A program made the position numbers and the translations under genes. This document shows positions 37,428 to 45,950 of a stretch of DNA of 64,000 nucleotides, piece after piece (position 1 is the stretch's first letter; each line of letters starts with the position of its first letter). The notes beneath the pieces were generated by a model, which did not search any database, was not told the DNA's origin, and saw only the letters and a list, made by a program, of their open reading frames with translations. The DNA is taken from contig NZ_CP017754.1 of assembly GCF_001854325.1 (NCBI RefSeq), positions 4,154,001 through 4,218,000 of the forward strand, in the 5' to 3' direction. Origin of the DNA: Cupriavidus malaysiensis. Its GTDB lineage: Bacteria > Pseudomonadota > Gammaproteobacteria > Burkholderiales > Burkholderiaceae.

Positions 37428-38651
37428 TCAGTCCGAGCCCAGCTTCAGCGTGTCCGGCTGGCGCTTCTCGATGGCCGACTTCAGCAGCGCCGCGCTGCGG
37501 TAGATGCCGTGCGCGAACTTGCCGTAGGGCAGCGTGGCGAACAGCGCCATCACCACGCCCAGGTGCACCGCCAGCAGCGCGGCCATGGCGCCGCTGTCGC
37601 GCCCGGCCAGCAGGGCCAGGCCGCTGAGCGCCGTCAGCAGCAGCAGGGCGATGAAGCCGCGGTCCATCGGTCGCTGGGCCGCGTCGCCGCGTGCCGGGTC
37701 GCGGCGCAGGTTCAGCCACAGCAGGCCGGCGCTGCCGATCGAGAGCGCGACGCCGCCGATGGTGCCGAGCAGCACCGGCGCGCTGAGATAGGCGTAGGGG
37801 GCGTGCCAGCCGAAGGCGTAGTGGTAGAGCGTCGCCACCGCGGTGGCGGCGAAGCACAGCAGGAAGCCGTAGAAGGTGCAGTGGTGGAAGCGGCGCCGCG
37901 CCAGCGTGAAGCGGTCATCCTCCTCGTTGCAGCCCTCGCCGTGCCCGCCATCCAGGTAGGTCAGCGTGAACGCGTCGTGCGCGGCCTCGGCCAGCGCCGG
38001 CGCGCCGGCGCGGCCGGGCGAAACGCTGCGCCAGAAACGCGTCACGCCGAACGCCAGCGCCAGCAGCGCGAAGGCGAAGACCGCGCCGAACATCGCCGCC
38101 ATCAGGTTGTGCGGGAAGATCGCGTAGAAGTCGCCCGCCAGCGGCGCGTGCCACAGCGTGCCGTGGCGCGCCAGCGCCAGCAGCAGGAACAGCGCCAGGC
38201 CGGCGGCCAGCGCCAGCGCCACGGTGAGCCCGTTGCGCTTGTACAGCGCGCCCAGCGCCGGCGGCCAGGCATAGTCGGCATAGGTCTGGCCGCGCACGCG
38301 CGCCATCGCCTGCGGCACGTTGACGCCGAAATCGTGGGGCGGCGCGTACTGGCAGGCGTGGTAGCAGGCGCCGCAGTTGTGGCACAGGTTGGCCAGGTAG
38401 TGGATATCGGCCTTGCCGAACTCCAGGCGGCGCGTCATGGCCGGGAACACCGCGCAGAAGCCCTCGCAATAGCGGCAGGCATTGCAGATCTGCATCTGGC
38501 GCGCGACCTCTTCTTCATTCTCCGTCAGCGGCAGCACGCGGATCACGCGCCGCGGCGCGGATGCCTCGGCCGGCGCCTGCGCCAGGGCCTGCGCCTCGCG
38601 CGTGAGGGCCGACAGCGTGGCCGGCGCGGACAGGGTCTCAGGCTGCTTCAT
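37428..38651 (-). CDS. tcuB: Tricarballylate utilization protein TcuB (CitB)
   Basis: TcuB is a membrane-anchored iron-sulfur/heme protein that re-oxidises the FAD of TcuA and passes electrons to the quinone pool. The 407 residues have two [4Fe-4S] Cys clusters, C56/59/62/66 ([11 protein letters not shown]) and C90/93/96/100 ([11 protein letters not shown]). About six hydrophobic helices with several His suited to heme ligation follow. The start overlaps the end of tcuA by 14 bases. Confidence 0.92.
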   Translation of the reverse strand: MKQPETLSAPATLSALTREAQALAQAPAEASAPRRVIRVLPLTENEEEVARQMQICNACRYCEGFCAVFPAMTRRLEFGKADIHYLANLCHNCGACYHACQYAPPHDFGVNVPQAMARVRGQTYADYAWPPALGALYKRNGLTVALALAAGLALFLLLALARHGTLWHAPLAGDFYAIFPHNLMAAMFGAVFAFALLALAFGVTRFWRSVSPGRAGAPALAEAAHDAFTLTYLDGGHGEGCNEEDDRFTLARRRFHHCTFYGFLLCFAATAVATLYHYAFGWHAPYAYLSAPVLLGTIGGVALSIGSAGLLWLNLRRDPARGDAAQRPMDRGFIALLLLTALSGLALLAGRDSGAMAALLAVHLGVVMALFATLPYGKFAHGIYRSAALLKSAIEKRQPDTLKLGSD

Positions 38652-40047
38652 CTTGCTTTCCTCGTTGCTGCGCGGCGGCCTGTGCCGCCTGTGTGCCCGC
38701 GATGCGGCCGAAGGCGGTGCCGATCGACATGCCGACGCCGGCCGTGTATCCCTTGCCGAGCACGTTGCCGGCCATCATCTCGCCGGCCACGAACAGGTTG
38801 TCGCTCGGCACGCCGCCGAAGTGCACCGCCGCCTGCTCGTTCACCTTGAGGCCGAGGTAGGTGAAGGTGATGCCGGGGCGCAGCGGGTAGCCGTAGAACG
38901 GCGCGGTATCGAGCGGGCGCGCCCAGTGCGTCTTGGGCGGCACGATGCCCTCGGTGTGGCAGTCGTCGAGCCGGGTGTGGTCGAAGGTGCCGACGCGGCA
39001 GGCCGCGTTATAGGCCTCGATGCTCTGCAGGAAAGCCGCCTCGGGCAGGTCCAGCTTGCGCGCCAGCCCCGGCAGCGTATCGGCCTGGGTGCCGGGAAAG
39101 ACCGGCGGCATGAAGCGGCCCACCGCCTTGGCGTCGATGATGGAATAGCCGATCTGGCCCGGCTGCTGCGCCACCAGCCGGCCCCAGATGGCATAGCGCT
39201 TGGGCCAGAAGTCCTCGCCCTCGTCGTAGAAGCGCCGGGCATCGCGGTTCAGCACCACGCCCAGCGAAACGCAATCGATGCGCGTGCAGATGCCGCCGTC
39301 GTAGAGCGGCGCGCGCGCGTCGATGGCCACGCAGTGCGACTGCGAGGGATCGCCGATGGCGTCCGCGCCGGCATCGATCATGTAGCGCAGCAGCACGCCC
39401 ATGTTGTAACGGGTGCCGCGGATCAGGAAATTGTCGGCCGGCCACTCACCGCGCTCGTTGCGGCCCCAGGCCTCGCGCAGCCAGCCGCGGTTGGACTCGA
39501 AGCCGCCGGCGGCCAGCACGCAGGCGCGCGCGGCGATGCGCTCGCGGCCGATGCGCGCGGCGACGAAGCGGCCGCCGTCCAGCTCGATGGCATCGACCGG
39601 CGCCTGGTAGCGGATCTGCACGCCCAGTGCCTCGGCGCTGCGGTAGTAGGCATTGACCAGGGCCTTGCCGCCGCCCATGAAGAAGGCATTGGTGCGCGCC
39701 ACGTGCAGTGCGCCGGACAACGGCGGCTGGAAGCGCACGCCGTGCTTGCGCATCCATGGCCGGCAGCTGGAGGAAGCGCGGATCACCAGCCGCGCCAGCG
39801 TCTCGTCGGTGAGGCCGCCGGTGACCTTGAGCAGGTCCTGCCAGTACTCCTCCTCGGGATAGGCGTCGACCAGCACATCCTGCGGCGCGTCGTGCATGCA
39901 GCGCAGGTTGCGCGTGTGCTGCGAATTGCCGCCGCGCCACGCGCGCGGCGCCGCTTCCAGCATCAGCACGGAAGCACCGGCTTCGCGCGCCATCAAGGCT
40001 GCGCACAGGGCAGCGTTGCCGCCGCCGATGACCAGGACGTCCCACAT
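38638..40047 (-). CDS. tcuA: FAD-dependent tricarballylate dehydrogenase TcuA
   Basis: TcuA oxidises tricarballylate to cis-aconitate. From ATG 40047 ([20 protein letters not shown]) it has 469 residues. It shows the dinucleotide motif [25 protein letters not shown] near the N terminus, and the C-terminal FAD motif [20 protein letters not shown]. Fumarate-reductase flavoprotein family. GGAG precedes the chosen start; the 21-base-longer frame to 40068 lacks this. Transcribed with tcuB, and preceded on the same strand by a LysR gene. Confidence 0.93.
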   Translation of the reverse strand: MWDVLVIGGGNAALCAALMAREAGASVLMLEAAPRAWRGGNSQHTRNLRCMHDAPQDVLVDAYPEEEYWQDLLKVTGGLTDETLARLVIRASSSCRPWMRKHGVRFQPPLSGALHVARTNAFFMGGGKALVNAYYRSAEALGVQIRYQAPVDAIELDGGRFVAARIGRERIAARACVLAAGGFESNRGWLREAWGRNERGEWPADNFLIRGTRYNMGVLLRYMIDAGADAIGDPSQSHCVAIDARAPLYDGGICTRIDCVSLGVVLNRDARRFYDEGEDFWPKRYAIWGRLVAQQPGQIGYSIIDAKAVGRFMPPVFPGTQADTLPGLARKLDLPEAAFLQSIEAYNAACRVGTFDHTRLDDCHTEGIVPPKTHWARPLDTAPFYGYPLRPGITFTYLGLKVNEQAAVHFGGVPSDNLFVAGEMMAGNVLGKGYTAGVGMSIGTAFGRIAGTQAAQAAAQQRGKQDEAA

Positions 40048-40139
40048 ATTCCGCTCCGCCTCCCGCACTGCTTGGTGTCGAAGCGCGGACTGTAGCGAGC
40101 GGGGCGAGGCGGCGCCAGACGCGCCGGCTCAAGGGGTCT

Positions 40140-41066
40140 TCAGGCTTTGTGAAGGGTGGCCCCGGGCCAGCGCCCGGCCTTGACCAGCTCGCGCGTGACG
40201 CTGGCCAGCGTGTTGCGCGCCGCCAGCCCGGCCGGCGACAGCTCGTCGTCGGACAGGCTGACCAGCAGGTTGGGACGGTGCACGGCGCGGTCGGCGATGC
40301 CGATCATGGCAAGCGGCTCGCCCGCCACCCGGCCGACCGCCGCGCCCGGCTGCACGGTGGCGCCGAGGCCGGCGCGCACCGCGTCCATCAGCATGGCGAG
40401 CCCATCGATCTCGGCCACCACATTGGGCTGGCAGCGGCTGCGCAGGAAGGCGGCGTTGAGCACCGAGCGCAGCCCGTGCGGGCTGCTCGGCAGGATCAGC
40501 GGCAGATCGCGCAACGCCGACAGCCGCGTGGTGGCGGTGGACGGCAGGCCTGGCAAGCCGGGGCGGGCGATGACGAAGAGGCGTTCGGTCAGCAGCGGAG
40601 TCACGCTCCAGCGCTGCCCGGCGGCGGTCTGGAACAGCACCGCGAGGTCGAGCTGGCGCGCGCCGATCATCGCGCCGAGGTTGCCGGACAGGCTCTCGAC
40701 CAGGTGCAGGCGGATGTCGGGATAGCGCTCGCGCATGGCCTGCAGGAAGGGCAGGCCGAGCACGGTGATGGTGCTGGGCGCCATGCCCACGCTGACGTGG
40801 CCGGACAGGCGCGCGAGCTGGGCCGCGCGCACGGCGTCGTCGGCATGGCGCAGGGCCAGCTGCGCCTGGCGCCAGAAGGCCAGCCCGGCGTCGGTCGGCA
40901 CCACGCCGGTGGAGGTGCGCTGCAGCAGCCGGGTCGACAGCTCGCTCTCCAGCCGGCTGATCTGCTGGCTCAGCGCCGAGGTCACCACGCCCAGCTTCTG
41001 CGCGGCCTGGCCCATGCTGCCGAGTTCGACCACCTGTACGAAGTAGCGCAGTTGCCTGAGCTCCAT
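40140..41066 (-). CDS. tcuR: LysR-family regulator, probable TcuR
   Basis: The 308-residue LysR protein starts MELRQLRYFVQVVELGS, with the N-terminal HTH (AAQKLGVVTSALSQQISRLE) and a substrate-binding domain. It is 92 bases upstream of tcuA in the same orientation, the position of tcuR in known tricarballylate clusters. It likely activates tcuAB in response to the substrate; that assignment is by context. A start at 41120 would add 18 residues before the canonical LysR N terminus and is not preferred. Confidence 0.85.
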   Translation of the reverse strand: MELRQLRYFVQVVELGSMGQAAQKLGVVTSALSQQISRLESELSTRLLQRTSTGVVPTDAGLAFWRQAQLALRHADDAVRAAQLARLSGHVSVGMAPSTITVLGLPFLQAMRERYPDIRLHLVESLSGNLGAMIGARQLDLAVLFQTAAGQRWSVTPLLTERLFVIARPGLPGLPSTATTRLSALRDLPLILPSSPHGLRSVLNAAFLRSRCQPNVVAEIDGLAMLMDAVRAGLGATVQPGAAVGRVAGEPLAMIGIADRAVHRPNLLVSLSDDELSPAGLAARNTLASVTRELVKAGRWPGATLHKA

Positions 41067-41129
41067 GCCCTTCCCTTGGATATCCGATCCCGCGGATTCT
41101 AGCGGCATGGCGCGGGACACGGCACATGC

Positions 41130-41167
41130 CCTGCCCTGAGCACGCCCGGGGGCGTGCTCAGGGCAGG
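41130..41167. terminator. 18-bp perfect hairpin after the DUF427 gene
   Basis: The arm 41130-41147 (core TGAGCACGCCC) pairs perfectly with 41150-41167, one base beyond the DUF427 stop on the minus strand. It is a very stable hairpin without a clear T-tract; probably a terminator or mRNA end structure separating DUF427 from tcuR. Confidence 0.65.
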
Positions 41168-41168
41168 C

Positions 41169-41549
41169 TCAGGGCGCCACTTCCTCGATGCGGTCGACCC
41201 GGTCGGGATAGAAGGCGAGGTAGCCGGCGATCTGCGCCACCGCCGCATACGGGGCTTCGTACGACCACACTGCGTTGATGGCGCGCGTGCCGCCCACGGG
41301 GATGCTGAAGTAGCTGCAATCGCCCTTGTATGGGCAGTAGGTGGCGTGGCCGGTGCGCGCCAGCAGCGCCATGTCGGCATCCTCGCGCGGCAGGTACTGC
41401 ACCGCCGCGTACGACGCCTCGCGCAGCGTCAGCGCGCGCCGGCTGTCGGCCACCACGCGGCCGGCGACCGTGACGATGACCCGGGCCGGATTGGGCGTCA
41501 CGGTGATGGGATGGTCGGGTCCGGGAATCTTGACCGGCTTGGCCGTCAT
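41169..41549 (-). CDS. DUF427 domain protein
   Basis: The 126-residue protein shows the DUF427 pattern: NPARVIVTVAGRVVADSRRALTL-like opening (about 20-45), YLPREDADMALL, ATYCPYKGDCSYFSI with two Cys, and WSYEAPYAAVAQIAGYLAFYPDRV near the end. DUF427 proteins form small beta-tent folds of unknown biochemical function and are common in Proteobacteria and Actinobacteria. Start at 41549 (MTAKPVKIPG) matches family length. Confidence 0.88.
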   Translation of the reverse strand: MTAKPVKIPGPDHPITVTPNPARVIVTVAGRVVADSRRALTLREASYAAVQYLPREDADMALLARTGHATYCPYKGDCSYFSIPVGGTRAINAVWSYEAPYAAVAQIAGYLAFYPDRVDRIEEVAP

Positions 41550-41934
41550 GACAGGCCTCCTGCGGGAAGGGGACGGAAGGGACGGAAGGAGACGCGGAGG
41601 CATCGGCAGCGGAAGCCGCGACGGCGCCGCGTCCGCCACAGTATGCGCCGCCCGGCGGCGGCACGCCCTTCAGGAAGAAAACGACTTGCATCTGTGAAAT
41701 CAAGTCATTTTTGGAATTTCATCCACGGCACTACACTGACGCCAGGGTTAACCCTGAACCGCGTTCTTGTACACGACCAGCCACACGACGCCCCCAGGCC
41801 CTGCGGAGACGACGCCCCTCCGCGCTGCGCACGCACCGTTCCTCCGCAACGGGGAACGGTGCGCGGCCCGGCAAGACTCCGGCGCCCCCTGTCCCGCCCG
41901 GGACTGCCATCCCGCCGGGGCCACGACTTGCACC
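41550..41934. other. Promoter region of the CzcE-like gene, no ORF
   Basis: The spacer holds TGAAAT...ATTTCA arms (41695-41721), a possible -35 TTGGAA (41711) and -10 TACACT (41732), and immediately downstream the perfect 14-bp palindrome CAGGGTTAACCCTG. The remainder is GC-rich without a plausible gene. Confidence 0.5.
41743..41756. promoter_or_regulatory. 14-bp palindrome near the CzcE-like transcription start
   Basis: CAGGGTTAACCCTG is fully self-complementary and lies a few bases after a TACACT -10-like hexamer, 178 bases before the CzcE-like ATG. An operator position is plausible; the regulator is unknown. Confidence 0.45.
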
Positions 41935-42300
41935 ATGAAGACCCAGACCTCCCTCCTCGCCGCCCTGCTGCTGCTGGGCGCCGCCTCTGCCTGGAGTACT
42001 CCCGCCGCCGCCATCCCCGCCCCCAGCGCGCCCCCCAGCGCGGATAGCCGCCTGTTCGGCAGTCCCGCCCGTCTCGACACCGTCACCCGCACCATCGACG
42101 TCACCCCCGGCACGCGTCGCGTGCTGGTCGGCTCGGGCGAATCGGTCGCCATCCGCGCCGGCGGCCAGACCGTCGGCTGGACCTTCCTGCAGGCCATCGG
42201 CGGCAGTTCGATGAAGCTGGCCCTGCTGATGCCCGGCGTGCCGCAGGCCAAGGACGTCTACATCCAGATCGCGCCGAGCGAGATCTACAGCGGCGGCTGA
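41935..42300 (+). CDS. CzcE-family periplasmic protein
   Basis: The 121-residue protein has a signal peptide (MKTQTSLLAALLLLGAASA) and a mature domain with SRLFGSPARLDTVTRTIDV, TRRVLVGSGESVAIRAGG, and IQIAPSEIY at the end. This pattern resembles CzcE, the small copper-binding periplasmic protein of the Cupriavidus czc metal-resistance system. Metal-binding His are few in the mature chain, so copper binding is not assured. It is a lone gene here, without czcCBA. Its 3' end overlaps the opposing LysR gene by 16 bases. Confidence 0.72.
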   Translation: MKTQTSLLAALLLLGAASAWSTPAAAIPAPSAPPSADSRLFGSPARLDTVTRTIDVTPGTRRVLVGSGESVAIRAGGQTVGWTFLQAIGGSSMKLALLMPGVPQAKDVYIQIAPSEIYSGG

Positions 42301-43217
42301 GCGCCGCCCGCCTCGCGCCGCGCCGGCCGCCCGGCGCGGCAGCGTTCCAGCAGGCGCAGCACCGCCGGCGCCTGCACATTGCGCCGGTGCGCCACCGCCA
42401 GCGGCGAGCGCACGGCCTGCTGCGCCAGCGGCCGGTACACCACGTCCGGCGGCGCGAAGGCGCGCATCGACTCCGGCACCAGGGCCACGCCGAAGCCCGC
42501 CGCCACCATGCTGACGATGGTGGACATCTGCGGCGACAGCGTTTCGACGCGCGGCGCGAAACCGGCGCTGGCGCAGACCGCCTGGGTGATGGCATAGAAG
42601 CCCGTGCCCTCCTGCGTGTGGGTACAGAGGAAGGTCTCGCCGCGCAGGCGGGCGGGATCGACCACGGCCTGGCGCGCCAGCGCATGGCCGGCATGCACGG
42701 CCAGCACCACCGGCTCGTCGGCCACCTCCAGCAGCGCCACGCCTTCCGGCAACCCCGGCAGCGGCGGCCGCACGAAGCCTAGGTCGAGTTCGCCGTCGGC
42801 CAGCCGGGTGAGCTGCAGCGGCATCTCCATCTCGCGCAGGCTGAACTGCACGTCGGGATGATCCTGGCGGAAACGATGGATCAGGCGCGGCAGCAGGCCC
42901 GACAGCGCCGCCGAGGCAACGTAGCCGATCGCTATGCTGCCGGTCTCGCCACGGCTGGCGCGCGCGGTCGCCAGTTCGGCCAGTTGCAGGCGGCGCAGCA
43001 CATCCTGCGCCTCGCGCAGCAGCACCGTCCCCACCTCGGTCAGCGCCAGGCGGCGCCCGCCGCGCGCCAGCAGCGGCGCGCCCACCCGCTGCTCGATCCA
43101 GCGCAACTGCTGGCTCAAGGCCGGCTGCGAGATGCCCAGGCGCTCGGCCGCGCGGCCGAAGTGCAAGGCCTCGGCCAGCGCGACGAAATAGCGGTAGTGC
43201 CTCACTTCCAGGTCCAT
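42285..43217 (-). CDS. LysR-family regulator divergent from CoA-transferase genes
   Basis: The 310 residues begin MDLEVRHYRYFVALAEALHFGRAAERLGISQ-like HTH, typical of the CatR/BenM/CbnR branch that senses aromatic-degradation intermediates. The effector domain ends with an Ala/Arg-rich tail. It is divergently transcribed from the CoA-transferase pair across 148 bases that contain a LysR-type box. It likely controls that pair. Effector unknown. Confidence 0.88.
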   Translation of the reverse strand: MDLEVRHYRYFVALAEALHFGRAAERLGISQPALSQQLRWIEQRVGAPLLARGGRRLALTEVGTVLLREAQDVLRRLQLAELATARASRGETGSIAIGYVASAALSGLLPRLIHRFRQDHPDVQFSLREMEMPLQLTRLADGELDLGFVRPPLPGLPEGVALLEVADEPVVLAVHAGHALARQAVVDPARLRGETFLCTHTQEGTGFYAITQAVCASAGFAPRVETLSPQMSTIVSMVAAGFGVALVPESMRAFAPPDVVYRPLAQQAVRSPLAVAHRRNVQAPAVLRLLERCRAGRPARREAGGAQPPL

Positions 43218-43247
43218 GGAGCTCTCCTTGCCTGCCAGGCCGTCTTC

Positions 43248-43262
43248 ATAAGCTCAGCTTAT
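43248..43262. promoter_or_regulatory. LysR-type box (T-N11-A) between LysR and CoA-transferase genes
   Basis: ATAAGCTCAGCTTAT is a 6-3-6 inverted repeat containing T-N11-A, the LysR consensus form. AT-rich bases (CAATATTTAA) follow toward the CoA-transferase genes. It lies 30 bases from the LysR start and about 105 from the CoA-transferase start. Confidence 0.6.
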
Positions 43263-43365
43263 CAATATTTAAGGTGGCTGCCGTTGTGCCTATGCCTGCG
43301 GCCGGCACAAGATGCGGCTTCGGCGTGCGCGGCCAGTGCCGCGGCGCCCCCCGTGAGGAAGGCTG

Positions 43366-44046
43366 ATGAAACGAGTGGACAAGCGCGTGGCGCGCTGCAG
43401 CGAGGCCGTGGCCGGCCTGCGCGACGGCGCCACGCTGATGGTGGGCGGCTTCGGCAGCGCCGGCCTGCCGGCGGCGCTGATCAACGCCGTGCTGGACCAG
43501 GGCGCGCGCGGGCTGACGGTGGTCTCCAACAATGCAGGCTTCGACAACGAAGGCGTGGCCAGCCTGATCGCGGCCGGACGCGTGCGCAAGCTGGTCTGCT
43601 CCTACCCGCTCACCGCCGGCGCCACCGCCTTCCGCGATGCCTACCGGCACGGCGAGGTCGAGCTGGAACTGGTGCCGCAGGGCACCCTGGTCGAACGCAT
43701 CCGCTGCGCCGGCGCCGGCCTGGGCGGATTCCTCAGCCCGATCACGGTCGGTACGCCGCTGGCCGAGGGCAAGACGGTGCAGGAGGTCGGCGGCGTGGCC
43801 TATGTGCTGGAGCTGCCGCTGCGCGCCGACTTCGCGCTGGTCCGTGCGCATTGCGCCGACCGGCTCGGCAACCTGAGCTATCGCCTGGCGGGCCGCAATT
43901 TCAACCCGGTCATGGCGACCGCCGCCGAGGTGGTGGTGGCGGAAGTGGACAGCATGGTGGAAGCCGGCGCGCTCGACCCGGAACAGGTCGTGACCCCGGG
44001 CATCTTCGTCGACCGCGTCGTGCTGGCCCCGGGAGGCGCGGCATGA
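43366..44046 (+). CDS. 3-oxoacid/3-oxoadipate CoA-transferase, subunit A
   Basis: Subunit A of a family I CoA-transferase. The 226 residues include LRDGATLMVGGFGSAGLP near the N terminus, VSNNAGFDNEG, VELELVPQGTLVERIRCAGAGLGGF and ADFALVRAHCADRLGNL, all standard. Its stop overlaps subunit B by ATGA. Substrate could be 3-oxoadipate (PcaI) or acetoacetate (ScoA/AtoD); sequence does not decide, but the CatR-like LysR neighbour favours an aromatic-pathway or other catabolic acid. Confidence 0.9.
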   Translation: MKRVDKRVARCSEAVAGLRDGATLMVGGFGSAGLPAALINAVLDQGARGLTVVSNNAGFDNEGVASLIAAGRVRKLVCSYPLTAGATAFRDAYRHGEVELELVPQGTLVERIRCAGAGLGGFLSPITVGTPLAEGKTVQEVGGVAYVLELPLRADFALVRAHCADRLGNLSYRLAGRNFNPVMATAAEVVVAEVDSMVEAGALDPEQVVTPGIFVDRVVLAPGGAA

Positions 44047-44708
44047 GCGGCCAGCCGAACCTTGCCCCCGGCGCCCGGCCCTGGACGCGCGAGGAGATCG
44101 CGCGCCGCGCCGCGCAGGACGTCCCGCACGGGGCCTACGTCAACCTGGGCATCGGCCTGCCCACCCAGGTCGCCGACTGGATGCCGCAGGACCGCGAAGT
44201 CTTCCTGCACAGCGAGAACGGCATCCTGCACCTCGGGCCGCGCCCGCCCGCCGGCCAGGAGGACGCCGAACTGGTCAATGCCAGCAAACAGCCGGTCAGC
44301 CTGCTGCCGGGCGCATCCCTGTTCGACTCGGCGCTCAGTTTCGCCATGATGCGCGGCGGACACCTCGACCTGGCCATCCTCGGCGCCTACGAAGTGGCGG
44401 CCAACGGCGACCTCGCCAACTGGACCCGCGCCGACCCCGGCACGCCGCCGGCCGTCGGCGGTGCGATGGAACTGGCCTTCGGCGCGCGCGCGGTCTGGGT
44501 GCTGATGGAGCACACCACGCGCGACGGCCGGCCGCGGCTGCGCGCGCGCTGCAGCCTGCCGCTGACCGCGGCCGGCGTGGTGCGCCGCATCTATACCGAC
44601 CTGGCGGTGCTGGCGGTGACAGCGGACGGGCTGCGCGTCGAGGCGATGGCGCCCGGCGTGACCTGGTCCGCGCTGCAGGCGCTCACGGAGGCGCCGCTGC
44701 TGCGCTGA
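44043..44708 (+). CDS. 3-oxoacid/3-oxoadipate CoA-transferase, subunit B
   Basis: Subunit B holds the catalytic Glu58 in HSENGILHLGP, which forms the glutamyl-CoA thioester. Other family segments are YVNLGIGLPTQVADW, LPGASLFDSALSFAMMRGGHLDLAILGAYEV, and the NWTRADPG and GGAMELAFGA regions. The 221 residues match the family. Translationally coupled to subunit A. Confidence 0.91.
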   Translation: MSGQPNLAPGARPWTREEIARRAAQDVPHGAYVNLGIGLPTQVADWMPQDREVFLHSENGILHLGPRPPAGQEDAELVNASKQPVSLLPGASLFDSALSFAMMRGGHLDLAILGAYEVAANGDLANWTRADPGTPPAVGGAMELAFGARAVWVLMEHTTRDGRPRLRARCSLPLTAAGVVRRIYTDLAVLAVTADGLRVEAMAPGVTWSALQALTEAPLLR

Positions 44709-44797
44709 GGCCGCCGCGGGCGGGCGCCTGCGTGCCGGCGAACGCTGGCGTCGGCGCACTGTCGCACAGCGCCGCCGGCGCCGGGCGGGCCGGAACG

Positions 44798-45724
44798 TCA
44801 GGCCTCCGGCAGCACCTCGTGCACCAGCGCGACGAAGGCGCGCGCGGCCGGCGACAGCGTACGCCCGGCCAGCCACACCGCGCCATAGGGCGCGCGCAGC
44901 TCGGTGGCCGGGCGCAGCGGCAGCGCGGCCGCCTCGCCCGCGGCACAGGCACCCGCCATCATCGACCGGGGTACCAGCACGACGGTGTCGGTCGCCTGCA
45001 TCAGCGTGCGCAGCGCGTGCATGTCGTCGCAGGTGACGGTGAGCAACGCCTCCGGCGCCGCGGCCGGTCCGCCACGCGCGTCGGCCTCGGCCTGGAGCTG
45101 GGCGGCGAAGAAAGCCTGCACGCGAGCCGGCAGGCGCGGCCCGGCCACCGGGAAGCCTGCCAGTTCCGTCAGCGCTACGGCGCGCCGCCCGGCCAGCGGG
45201 TGGCCGGCGCGCACGAAGAAGCCGGTCTGCAGCGCGGGCAGGCGATCGATATGCAGGTGCGGCTGGCCGGCCAGGCTCTGGCTCTCGCCGATGAAGACGT
45301 CGAGCCGCTCAGCCTCCAGCGCCTGCACCATGCTCTGCGTGTCGGCGATCTCCAGGTCGATGCCAAGGCGTGGGTGGCGCGTCACCAGCGCGGCCAGCAC
45401 AGGCTCCAGCAGGAAGGCCGCGGCAAAGGGGCCGAAGCCCAGGCGCAGGCTGCCGATCTCGATGTCCTGCAGCAACTGCAGCTCGCGCCGCAGCTCGCGG
45501 CCCTCGCGCAGCATGCGGCGGGCCCGCGCCAGCACCATGGTCCCCGCGGCGGTCGTGCCGGCCTTGCCGTAGCTGCGGTCGACCAGCGCGCAACCGTAGT
45601 CGGCCTCCAGCGCCTGGATGCTGCGCGACAAGGCGGGCTGCGACAGGTGCAGCGCGTCGGCGGCGCGGGCAAAGCTGCCCTGCTCGATCAGCGTGACGAA
45701 GTGATGCAAGCGGCGAAGGCCCAT
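44798..45724 (-). CDS. LysR-family regulator divergent from a Bug gene
   Basis: From the ATG at 45724 (MGLRRLHHFVTLIEQGS) the protein has 308 residues, with HTH AADALHLSQPALSRSIQALEADYG and a LysR effector domain. The frame continues upstream to 45802 but the added residues are outside the family. It diverges from the Bug gene at 45951 across 226 bases that include an AT-rich segment with TTTGCAT twice (45811 and 45820). It probably regulates that gene. Confidence 0.88.
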   Translation of the reverse strand: MGLRRLHHFVTLIEQGSFARAADALHLSQPALSRSIQALEADYGCALVDRSYGKAGTTAAGTMVLARARRMLREGRELRRELQLLQDIEIGSLRLGFGPFAAAFLLEPVLAALVTRHPRLGIDLEIADTQSMVQALEAERLDVFIGESQSLAGQPHLHIDRLPALQTGFFVRAGHPLAGRRAVALTELAGFPVAGPRLPARVQAFFAAQLQAEADARGGPAAAPEALLTVTCDDMHALRTLMQATDTVVLVPRSMMAGACAAGEAAALPLRPATELRAPYGAVWLAGRTLSPAARAFVALVHEVLPEA

Positions 45725-45810
45725 GGTGCCGTCTGGTCTCCTGGAGGGGTTCCTGGAAGCGTTCCTGTGTCGTAACTCGCCGAGGCTGCCACGGGGACAC
45801 AAGCTTCAAC

Positions 45811-45865
45811 TTTGCATGATTTGCATCGAAAACTTAAAAATATGGCATTGGACGTATTTTCTCAA
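45811..45865. promoter_or_regulatory. AT-rich promoter/operator region between LysR and Bug genes
   Basis: A direct repeat TTTGCAT (45811-45817, 45820-45826) is followed by CGAAAACTTAAAAATAT and TATTTT. This is the only AT-rich patch in the divergent spacer, so it probably contains the promoters and the regulator site. Confidence 0.4.
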
Positions 45866-45950
45866 GCCGGGTAGCGTGTGGACGCCACTCGCCCCCACGG
45901 CGGTGGCATGGCGACAGACCCGACAGAAAAAGACACGCAGGAGACAAGGC

